From Micavibrio_A sp964539025 (lineage in GTDB: Bacteria > Pseudomonadota > Alphaproteobacteria > Micavibrionales > Micavibrionaceae), in NCBI GenBank assembly GCA_964539025.1, contig CAZIFA010000008.1, positions 19,618-83,617 of the forward strand: DNA of 64,000 nucleotides, in the 5' to 3' direction. Below are positions 42,201-48,250 of the stretch, piece by piece. Under the pieces are notes generated by a model. It did no database searches, had not been told where the DNA came from, and saw nothing but the letters and a program-made list of their open reading frames with translations. How positions within the stretch are numbered: position 1 is the first letter of the stretch; each line of letters starts with the position of its first letter. A program made the translations under genes and the position numbers.

Positions 42201-42410
42201 ATGACCGCGCTGACCGCCTCTCTGGCTCTCATCCCTCTGGTGATCGCCGCCGACGAGCCAGGCCGCGAATTGTTGCATCCAGTCGCCGTGGTCATCTTCT
42301 GCGGTCTGTTCTCCAGTACCTTGCTTGACCTTACGGTACGCCCGCTCGTGTTCTGGAAGTTCGGCAAAAAGCCAATCTCAACCTTGTTACCCCAAGCCAT
42401 AACCCCATAA
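39288..42410 (+). CDS. heavy-metal efflux RND transporter, CzcA/CusA family
   Basis: 1040 residues, complete. MLNAIIQFSLKNRLLVV start; TM4 region LAVAIGELVDDAIVDVENVFRRL (near residue 400) with the acidic proton-relay residues; the periplasmic docking part is clear (ERVRSASAIGLSIVWVEF). Regulation by a CnrH-like sigma suggests Ni/Co, while downstream neighbours (CsoR, CopA, Met/His-rich proteins) suggest Cu; the substrate is open. Only distantly similar to the pump at 10962. Confidence 0.92.
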   Translation: MLNAIIQFSLKNRLLVVAASALLMVYGVFVISKLPVDVFPDLNRPTVTIFTEAEGLAPEEVEALVTWPLETAVNGSTGVERVRSASAIGLSIVWVEFGWDTNIYTARQIVAEKLQQAQETLPQDVRPVMGPISSIMGEIMLVGLTSENPKIGGMDLRTIAEWDIRNRILSISGISQVSVIGGELKQYQVLVDPLKLKNYGVTLHDVEATIEGSNINATGGFLLSDYQESLIRNVARVKTIEDLAKSPLPKENGSPTPLTLDQVADIKLGGPLAKRGDASVNGQSAVILSIQKQPGADTIKLTEAVEAELASIQKTLPEGVKIHGEIFKQGTFIERAIKNVEEALRDGAILVAIVLFLFLLNFRTTFITLTAIPMSFVLTAIVFKYFGLSINTMTLGGLAVAIGELVDDAIVDVENVFRRLRENRHAEKPRNPLQVIFEASSEVRNSIVFATIIVVLVFIPLFAMGGIEGKIFLPLGIAYITSIVASLFVSLTLTPALCSYLLPNMKRMSAEHDGWLIRKIKGGQKRVLNFAFPHSRIVLIFVALITFGVMAMVPFFGKEFLPQFNEGSVTINILTPPGTSLAESNRIGTIAENLIRQVPEASETGRRTGRAERDDHAEGVHSSEIEVELKESDRSRGDILADIRDRLDQIPGIAVNIGQPISHRIDHMMSGVRAQMAIKLFGTDLEVLRAKAEEIRQAMSEVEGVVDLSVEKQVLIPQVHVLFDREKAASYGLLSGEAAEYAELAMQGKAVGQVLDGQRTYDIVMRLSDAARNDVEAIKQIPVDTKDGNVVPLQAIATVQDAKGPNIINRENAQRRIVIQANVSDRDLVGVVQKVQAAINSKVKLPQGYYVTYGGQFESQASASRLIALLSLFSLAGMFMVLYVHFKSANLALQVMTSIPLAFIGAVIGVWLSGGVFSIATMVGFVTLTGIAARNGIMMIAHYIHLMEHEGEKFDLAMVYRGTSERIIPVLMTALTASLALIPLVIAADEPGRELLHPVAVVIFCGLFSSTLLDLTVRPLVFWKFGKKPISTLLPQAITP

Positions 42411-42421
42411 AGGAGACCATC

Positions 42422-42859
42422 ATGAAAAAACTACTGCTCACTGCCGCCATTATTGCCCTAACGGGATTAAATCAGCCAGCCTTTGCGCATGGAGATGAAG
42501 ATCACGGCACCCAGCCGCATGAAACGGCCACAGAAGCGGCGACGCCCGCGATGACGGCGCAAGAGGTATTGGCAAGCATTCAAGCGGGAATGGTTACGGT
42601 CGGCTCCCAAATCGATGCCGGACAGTTCGACCCAACGCATGAAGAGATTGAAAAAATAGATGCGGCTGCCAAGTCCTTGAAGACCAGCACAACCGTCGCA
42701 GAGGATAAAAAAGCCCGCCTTGAATCATCGATCAATCAATTCGTGGCCCAGCTCGGAAAACTTCATACGGTGACCGATGCCAAGGATGCGGAAAAGTCGC
42801 TTGCCGAGTTCAAAAAGGCACAGGGCGCTTTTAAACTTGTTGAAGCTGCTTTGAAATAG
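42422..42859 (+). CDS. His-rich periplasmic protein (paralogue of 10463-10975)
   Basis: 145 residues: signal peptide ending PAFA, HGDEDHGTQPHETATEAA, then helices ending VTDAKDAEKSLAEFKKAQGAF. As at 10463, it directly follows an RND pump gene (11 bases). A small helical periplasmic partner of the pump is likely. No named family recognised. Confidence 0.65.
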   Translation: MKKLLLTAAIIALTGLNQPAFAHGDEDHGTQPHETATEAATPAMTAQEVLASIQAGMVTVGSQIDAGQFDPTHEEIEKIDAAAKSLKTSTTVAEDKKARLESSINQFVAQLGKLHTVTDAKDAEKSLAEFKKAQGAFKLVEAALK

Positions 42860-42869
42860 GGAGGACGCT

Positions 42870-43124
42870 ATGAAGGGAACATTACTTGCTTTAGCCGCAG
42901 GAACACTTTTTCTCGCAGGTTGCACAACGGTACAAACGCCTTCGCTTGAAGAGCAAATGCAGGGAAAAACTAAGGCGGAGCGTACGGTTTTTCTCAAGGA
43001 AAAATGCCTTGAAGAAGCCTCGTATCGTCACATGGGCAAATACCGGAGCAACAGCTCAGGTCATGTGTCCCGCATGACGGATATCTGTAATGCCATGTCG
43101 GGCGAGATGGAAAAAACCAAATAA
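42870..43124 (+). CDS. small lipoprotein
   Basis: 84 residues with lipobox LFLAGCTTV (Cys near 18). The rest is polar with two Cys (EKCLEEASYRHM, MTDICNAM), possibly a disulfide. GGAGG before the start. It lies in the pump operon; function unknown. Confidence 0.65.
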   Translation: MKGTLLALAAGTLFLAGCTTVQTPSLEEQMQGKTKAERTVFLKEKCLEEASYRHMGKYRSNSSGHVSRMTDICNAMSGEMEKTK

Positions 43125-43139
43125 TCGAGGAGAAAACTC

Positions 43140-44021
43140 ATGAAACTACTTCACGCATTGCTCGTTACCACGATCTTGACCACAGGGGCCACGGCCTATG
43201 CCGCAGGCGATCATACTGGCGGTCACGACACGAACCCTCCCGTCGCCGCAAGCATGTCTCATGATGCGATGGGGGATGGTGGCGAGAAAATGGAAGCTAT
43301 GACCGCGCAAAATACGGTCAAGCTGGCGCTTGAGCCAACCGCCCCTCTGGAGGCCGGAAAAACCACGCAAGTGACCGTAAAGCTGAATGCCGTTGCCGAC
43401 GGCAAACCTCTGACGCTGGATGATCTTAAGGAAGCGCATACCAAGAAACTGCACTTGCTGGTCGTCGATCCGACGCTGACTGATTACCATCACATTCATC
43501 CTGTGGCGGGTGAAAAGCCTGGTGAGTATGTGTTCGATTTCACGCCGCTTAAAAACGATACTTATCGCGTCTGGGCGGATGTGATCCCCGTTGCCACGGG
43601 CAAGCAGGAATACGTGCAAACCGATATGGGAACGCCTGCCAAGGAAAAGGCCAGCATCGATAAGGCCACGAGCATGACGGCGACAGTGGACGGATACACC
43701 TTTACCCTGGCATTGGACGGAGAGCCGAAAGCGGACAGCCCCGTGATGGGCAACGTCACCGTTACCAAGGACGGTCAGCCTTTTACCGGATTGGAGCCTG
43801 TGATGGGTGCTTTCGCGCATGTGGTCGGATTCACCGAAGATTATAATTCCGTCCTCCATGTCCATCCGATGGGCAAAGAGCCGACAAGCGATGCCGAGCG
43901 TGGCGGGCCGAAACTGGAGTTCCATATCGAGCCTGAGAAAGCGGGCTTTGTGAAATTGTTCGCTCAAGTGCGGATTGGCGGGAAGGATATCTTCGCGCCG
44001 TTCGGAATAACCGTGAAATAA
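43140..44021 (+). CDS. periplasmic two-domain His/Met-rich metal-binding protein
   Basis: 293 residues with a signal peptide (ending ATAYAA). A Met/His linker (HTGGHDTNPPVAASMSHDAMG) precedes two beta-sandwich domains, each with a His pair on a loop: DYHHIHPVAG near residue 119 and VLHVHPMGKE near 240. The FDFTPLKNDTYRVWADV segment resembles YtkA/FixH-like Ig domains found beside copper genes. Probably a periplasmic metal buffer. Confidence 0.6.
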   Translation: MKLLHALLVTTILTTGATAYAAGDHTGGHDTNPPVAASMSHDAMGDGGEKMEAMTAQNTVKLALEPTAPLEAGKTTQVTVKLNAVADGKPLTLDDLKEAHTKKLHLLVVDPTLTDYHHIHPVAGEKPGEYVFDFTPLKNDTYRVWADVIPVATGKQEYVQTDMGTPAKEKASIDKATSMTATVDGYTFTLALDGEPKADSPVMGNVTVTKDGQPFTGLEPVMGAFAHVVGFTEDYNSVLHVHPMGKEPTSDAERGGPKLEFHIEPEKAGFVKLFAQVRIGGKDIFAPFGITVK

Positions 44022-44042
44022 CCCCCGAAAAAGGAGAATACG

Positions 44043-44549
44043 ATGAAGACGTTTTTACTGGCACTTATGATGGCCTTGACCACACTTGCTCCCGCGATGG
44101 CTGAGGATACCAGCCATGCACATGACAGCGCTTGGCTTAAACCTACCGAGGCGCAGTATGTGTGTATGATGAACAATAAAGTATTCGATAAACCGCAAAT
44201 CGTAATCGAGGTTGAGGGTAAGACCTATTACGGCTGCTGCCCGATGTGTGCTGATAAGCTGAAGAACGACGTTTCTTTGCGCACGGCAACCGATCCTGTT
44301 AGCGGGAAACCTGTCGATAAGGCCAGTGCCGTGATCGGTGCGGATACGCATGGCATGACATACTACTTCGAGAGCAAGGAAAACTTCGATAAATTCGCCA
44401 GCGGCCCGATGCCTTCCATGGACGGCGGCATGAAAATGCACGAGATGAAGGGTGGCATGATGATGCAGGAAGAGAAAAATGGGGCGACAAAGAGCGTCGA
44501 TCCAGCGCCTGCCTCCAAGAACGATGAAAATCATCAACAGCACCATTAA
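44043..44549 (+). CDS. periplasmic TRASH/YHS-like metal-binding protein
   Basis: 168 residues with a signal peptide (ending APAMA). A first domain has VCMMN...YYGCCPMCADKL (Cys spacing of TRASH domains). A second YHS-like domain, DPVSGKPV...TYYFESKENFDKF, has lost the usual Cys residues. The Met/His-rich tail (MDGGMKMHEMKGGMMM) is typical of copper proteins. Likely copper or silver binding in the periplasm. Confidence 0.65.
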   Translation: MKTFLLALMMALTTLAPAMAEDTSHAHDSAWLKPTEAQYVCMMNNKVFDKPQIVIEVEGKTYYGCCPMCADKLKNDVSLRTATDPVSGKPVDKASAVIGADTHGMTYYFESKENFDKFASGPMPSMDGGMKMHEMKGGMMMQEEKNGATKSVDPAPASKNDENHQQHH

Positions 44550-44560
44550 TGGAGAACGTC

Positions 44561-44782
44561 ATGCACCATGATAAAGACTGCGCACACGACCACAAGGGAC
44601 CATTGTCATGGATTCTTTCATGGAAAGGCATCGCCCTGATCCTGGTTCTGGCTGGTATCAGCTACTATCTTTTGACCGTCCACTTGGCGCATCTGGCCGT
44701 GGCGTTGCCGTATCTTTTCCTGTTGGCTTGTCCGTTGATGCATATCTTCGGACATAAACATAATCACGGCGAGAAAAAGTAG
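44561..44782 (+). CDS. DUF2933-type small membrane protein
   Basis: 73 residues; ATG 44561 preferred for the GGAG six bases upstream. MHHDKDCAHDHKG start, two membrane helices (WKGIALILVLAGISYYLLTVH; VALPYLFLLACPLMHIFG) and a His tail HKHNHGEKK. Proteins of this form (DUF2933) are common in copper resistance clusters. Last gene of the efflux operon; a terminator follows. Confidence 0.75.
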   Translation: MHHDKDCAHDHKGPLSWILSWKGIALILVLAGISYYLLTVHLAHLAVALPYLFLLACPLMHIFGHKHNHGEKK

Positions 44783-44813
44783 CACTAAGCCGCTCTGTCC
44801 TAATTTCAGATTA

Positions 44814-44850
44814 ACAGCCCGCCAGAGTTTTGAGCGGGCTGTTTATTTTT
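44814..44850 (+). terminator. rho-independent terminator of the efflux operon
   Basis: Stem ACAGCCCGC/GCGGGCTGT (44814-44822 with 44834-44842), loop 11 bases, then TTATTTTT. Confidence 0.85.
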
Positions 44851-44857
44851 AGAGGAC

Positions 44858-44901
44858 TTGATTTTAAAGCGAAATATACTATATACCCCTATAAGGTATA
44901 T
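44858..44901 (+). promoter_or_regulatory. csoR-copA promoter and operator
   Basis: TTGATT (44858-44863), 16-base spacer, TATATA (44880-44885). The dyad ATATACC (44881-44887) / GGTATAT (44895-44901), a CsoR-style T-A-C-C...G-G-T-A site, overlaps the -10 box, so apo-CsoR would block the promoter. Confidence 0.7.
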
Positions 44902-44920
44902 AATTGAGCGGAGAAACCCG

Positions 44921-45205
44921 ATGCCAAGTCAAAAACACCCATCGCATGAGGCGGAAATCAAGCGTCTTAACCGTATCGCTGGGCAGATCGAAGGAGTCAA
45001 GAAAATGGTCGAGGAAGGCCGTTATTGTCCTGAAATCCTCTCCCAGTTACGGGCCGTGCGCTCGGCGGTCAAGGGGATCGAAACTGAAATTCTGCGCCGT
45101 CATTTATCGTCCTGCGTGGTGAGCGCCATGCAAGGCGGCGATAAAGCCAGCCGCATGAAATCCATCGAGGAAGTCACCAATTTATTCTCAAAATTCGACG
45201 AATAA
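44921..45205 (+). CDS. csoR: CsoR family copper-sensing repressor
   Basis: 94 residues from ATG 44921. The all-helical CsoR/RcnR/FrmR fold: RLNRIAGQIEGVKKMVEEGRYCPEIL, ILRRHLSSCVVSAM. The Cys (YC), His (RHL) and Cys (SSC) triad is the Cu(I) site of CsoR, not the His set of RcnR. Heads the operon with the copper ATPase; released from DNA on Cu(I) binding. Confidence 0.9.
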   Translation: MPSQKHPSHEAEIKRLNRIAGQIEGVKKMVEEGRYCPEILSQLRAVRSAVKGIETEILRRHLSSCVVSAMQGGDKASRMKSIEEVTNLFSKFDE

Positions 45206-45217
45206 GGAATATCAGCC

Positions 45218-47449
45218 ATGACCGATCATTCACATCATCACGACCATAAAAAACCAGACGAAAAACCGTCGCAAGGTTCCTGCTGCGCGACGCACGGGCA
45301 TGATCATCAGCCGAAAAGAACTCCGGTGGCGGACGTGACAGCAGGAAGCGTGTATATCTGTCCGATGCATCCGCAAGTTCGCCAAGCTGGCCCTGGCAAT
45401 TGCCCGATCTGCGGTATGGCCTTGGAACCGGAAGTGATGACGGGGGATGAAGGCCCGAACCACGAGCTGATTGATATGACGCGACGTTTTTGGATCGGTC
45501 TTATGCTTACGCTTCCGGTCTTTATGCTGGAAATGGGTGCGCATTTGACCAATCTCCACTTTGTTACAGGCGCAATGTCCAACTGGATACAGCTTGCGCT
45601 GGCAACACCCGTTGTATTGTGGGCGGGCTGGCCGTTTTTCACGCGCGGCTGGTCGTCCATCGTATCGCGTAACCTCAACATGTTCACTCTGATCGCCATC
45701 GGCACGGGCGTGGCCTGGCTGTATAGCATTGTGGCCACGCTGATGCCGGATGTTTTTCCTGAAGCCTTCCGCCGTCAGGATGGTTCGGTTCCGGTGTATT
45801 TCGAAGCCGCTGCCGTGATTACGGTGTTGGTGTTGCTGGGACAGGTTCTGGAGCTGCGCGCCCGTGAAAAAACGGGTGGTGCAATCAAGGCTCTTTTAAA
45901 TTTATCGCCTAAGACCGCTCGTCGGATCAACACGGACGGATCGGAAGAGGATATCCCGCTTGGTCATGTTCATACGGGTGATTTCCTGCGTGTGCGCCCA
46001 GGCGAGACGGTTCCCGTTGATGGCATCGTTGTTGAAGGTAAAAGCGCGGTGGATGAATCCATGGTCACGGGCGAATCCATGCCCGTGATGAAGGAAAAAG
46101 ACATCGCCGTGATCGGTGGAACCATGAACCAGACGGGCAGCTTTATCATGAAGGCCGAGCGTGTTGGCGGCGACACCATGCTCTCACGCATCGTGCAATT
46201 GGTCGCAGAGGCGCAGCGCAGCCGTGCGCCCATTCAAAGATTGGCGGATCAGGTATCCGCATGGTTTGTTCCTGCGGTAGTTCTTGTCGCCATCGTGGCC
46301 TTCATTGCGTGGTTTGTATTTGGCCCTTCGCCTGCCTTTACTTACGGCTTAATCGCGGCGGTCAGCGTTCTGATCATTGCTTGCCCGTGCGCCCTCGGCC
46401 TTGCCACGCCCATGTCGATCATGGTGGGCGTCGGGCGCGGCGCGCAGGCTGGCGTTTTGATCAAGAACGCCGAAGCTCTGGAGCGCTTGGAAAAAATCGA
46501 CACGCTTGTCGTCGACAAGACGGGAACGCTGACCGAAGGAATGCCAAAAGTAACCCGCATCGTCGCACAAGGTATATCCGAAGATGATCTGCTTTTGCTG
46601 GCAGCCTCTTTGGAACAGGGAAGCGAACACCCCTTGGCTCATGCCATCGTGGTGGCGGCAAAAGAAAAAGGTTTGTCTATCACTAAAGCTGACGAGTTTG
46701 ACTCGCCGACCGGAAAAGGCGTGATTGGCAAAGTGTCTGGCCGCAGGGTGACGCTCGGAAATATCAAGATGATGAACGATCTGGGCGTAGATGTCTCAGC
46801 TTTGGAAGCTGAGGGCAATGATTTACGCAAGGATGGCGCAACAGTGATATTTGCGGCGGTCGACGGCAAAGCGGCGGGGCTTCTCGCTATTGCCGATCCG
46901 ATCAAGAAAACCACGCCGCAAGCGGTCAAAGAATTGCAAAAGGCTGGGATCCGCGTGGTCATGCTCACGGGCGACAATAAAACGACCGCCGAAGCCGTGG
47001 CACGTCAGTTGGGTATCGACGAGGTCGAAGCCGAAGTATTGCCGGAAGACAAAAGCCGTATCGTCAAAAAATTGCGCGGCGAAGGCCGTGTTGTGGCTAT
47101 GGCAGGAGATGGCACGAACGACGCTCCGGCTTTGGCTGCCGCCGATATCGGCATTGCCATGGGAACGGGTACGGACGTGGCCATGGAAAGCGCAGGCGTA
47201 ACGCTCCTAAAAGGCGACCTCATGGGGATTGCGCGGGCGCAGAAACTCTCGAAATCCGTGATGAGAAATATCCGCCAGAACCTGTTCTTCGCCTTTATCT
47301 ACAACATGGCGGGTGTTCCGGTGGCTGCGGGCGTTCTCTATCCCGTTTTCGGCGTCTTGCTCAGTCCCATCATGGCTGCGGCAGCGATGGCGCTGAGTTC
47401 CGTGTCTGTGATTGCGAATGCGCTAAGGTTAAAGACGGTAAAACTTTAG
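45218..47449 (+). CDS. copA: Cu+-exporting P1B-type ATPase
   Basis: 743 residues. His-rich start, then a YHS/HMBD-like metal domain (YICPMHPQVRQ...CPICGM, residues about 45-66) in place of an HMA domain. Ion-binding CPC in ACPCALGLATP (near 390), phosphorylation site DKTGTLTEG (near 433), HP locus SEHPLAHA (near 469) and hinge GDGTNDAPAL (near 631). It exports Cu(I) from the cytoplasm to the periplasm, where the RND pump and binding proteins act. Follows csoR by 12 bases. Confidence 0.94.
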   Translation: MTDHSHHHDHKKPDEKPSQGSCCATHGHDHQPKRTPVADVTAGSVYICPMHPQVRQAGPGNCPICGMALEPEVMTGDEGPNHELIDMTRRFWIGLMLTLPVFMLEMGAHLTNLHFVTGAMSNWIQLALATPVVLWAGWPFFTRGWSSIVSRNLNMFTLIAIGTGVAWLYSIVATLMPDVFPEAFRRQDGSVPVYFEAAAVITVLVLLGQVLELRAREKTGGAIKALLNLSPKTARRINTDGSEEDIPLGHVHTGDFLRVRPGETVPVDGIVVEGKSAVDESMVTGESMPVMKEKDIAVIGGTMNQTGSFIMKAERVGGDTMLSRIVQLVAEAQRSRAPIQRLADQVSAWFVPAVVLVAIVAFIAWFVFGPSPAFTYGLIAAVSVLIIACPCALGLATPMSIMVGVGRGAQAGVLIKNAEALERLEKIDTLVVDKTGTLTEGMPKVTRIVAQGISEDDLLLLAASLEQGSEHPLAHAIVVAAKEKGLSITKADEFDSPTGKGVIGKVSGRRVTLGNIKMMNDLGVDVSALEAEGNDLRKDGATVIFAAVDGKAAGLLAIADPIKKTTPQAVKELQKAGIRVVMLTGDNKTTAEAVARQLGIDEVEAEVLPEDKSRIVKKLRGEGRVVAMAGDGTNDAPALAAADIGIAMGTGTDVAMESAGVTLLKGDLMGIARAQKLSKSVMRNIRQNLFFAFIYNMAGVPVAAGVLYPVFGVLLSPIMAAAAMALSSVSVIANALRLKTVKL

Positions 47450-47495
47450 CGTTCCTACAAAGAGTGCTGATAACTAAGGCAGATTTCAACACGAA

Positions 47496-47524
47496 TTGTT
47501 TATTAAGGGTCCGTATGTTATAAA
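47496..47524 (+). promoter_or_regulatory. promoter of module copy 3 (leaderless start predicted)
   Basis: TTGTTT (47496-47501), 17-base spacer starting ATTAAGGG, TATAAA (47519-47524), 6 bases to ATG 47531. Same words and spacing as copy 2. Confidence 0.65.
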
Positions 47525-47530
47525 TTAAGG

Positions 47531-47875
47531 ATGAAATTTCTAGCTTATGTTTTGATATTTGCGATTTTATCTAGCGGTTATTGCGCCGCCGCCCATGCGT
47601 TTGGCAATCTTCCTGTGGAAGAAAGTGCTGCGGCTATGGCTGATATGCCAGATTGCCACGGCGTGTCAGAAAAATCAGAGAAGCAAGCAGACTCACATCC
47701 GGAAAAAATGAATAAGATGAATTGCAAGGCTTGCTGCGCTTCGCTCGTAGGATTTTCTGCATTAGTAGCGGATCAAAAGATCGTGGTAGGAAGTCTAAAG
47801 TTTTCCGTTTATGCTAACGCTGCACCAAGTGAATTGCGCTACCAGATATTTCACCCACCAAAATTCTTTGGCTGA
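47531..47875 (+). CDS. small secreted CxxCC protein (module protein A, copy 3)
   Basis: 114 residues. Signal peptide ending SSGYCAAAHA, MADMPDCHGVSEKSE, MNKMNCKACCASLVGFSA and FHPPKFFG at the end. About half identical to copy 2 over the whole length. Same position relative to the lipoprotein gene. Confidence 0.75.
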   Translation: MKFLAYVLIFAILSSGYCAAAHAFGNLPVEESAAAMADMPDCHGVSEKSEKQADSHPEKMNKMNCKACCASLVGFSALVADQKIVVGSLKFSVYANAAPSELRYQIFHPPKFFG

Positions 47876-47889
47876 TTCTTAAAATTTAG

Positions 47890-47903
47890 GCGGCTCAAGC
47901 CGC
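47890..47903 (+). repeat. intergenic hairpin between module genes A and B, copy 3
   Basis: GCGGC-TCAA-GCCGC (47890-47903), at the same position as in copies 1 and 2, followed by TCAGTCAAACAAAGGAGAT before the lipoprotein start. Confidence 0.45.
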
Positions 47904-47935
47904 ATTTTCAAATCAGTCAAACAAAGGAGATCTTT

Positions 47936-48211
47936 ATGACTGCATCAACTGTATGGGCATCACGCCCGATTCTTGTTATATTTGCTACGCTGGCTCTTTC
48001 AGCCTGTTCCACAACAATGGCCTCCTCGACAGGGTCGCACAGCATGCAAGATGGCATATCCATGTCGTCCTGCCCTTGCTGCGCGAAAATGAAAGGTCAA
48101 TCTGGCGATAAAAAGCCTGGATGTTGTTCAGGTATGTCTGAAGGAAAAGGTAGTTGCGGCTGTTGTGGTGGCGACGAAGGAAAGCCAATGATGTGCCAAC
48201 CTAAAAACTAA
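47936..48211 (+). CDS. Cys-rich lipoprotein (module protein B, copy 3)
   Basis: 91 residues. Lipobox FATLALSACSTTMAS, then SSCPCCAKMKG, GCCSGMSEGKG, CGCCGGDEGKP and MMCQPKN. Same Cys clusters and end as copy 2. Probable membrane-anchored soft-metal sink. Closed by a terminator. Confidence 0.8.
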   Translation: MTASTVWASRPILVIFATLALSACSTTMASSTGSHSMQDGISMSSCPCCAKMKGQSGDKKPGCCSGMSEGKGSCGCCGGDEGKPMMCQPKN

Positions 48212-48218
48212 AAATATG

Positions 48219-48249
48219 ACTGGCGGTCTTAAGGATCGCCAGTTTTTTT
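48219..48249 (+). terminator. rho-independent terminator after module copy 3
   Basis: Stem ACTGGCGGTC/GATCGCCAGT (48219-48228 with 48234-48243; one G-T pair), 5-base loop, then TTTTTT. It abuts the 3' end of the convergent recombinase gene and may serve both strands. Confidence 0.85.
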
Positions 48250-48250
48250 A

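Noticed and set aside
43146..43967. 273-codon minus-strand frame
   Set aside because: Antisense to the two-domain periplasmic protein, which has a signal peptide, ribosome site and operon context.
9173..48250. Island as a classic composite transposon
   Set aside because: The flanking genes are serine recombinases, not transposases, and I could find no terminal inverted repeats or target-site duplication.
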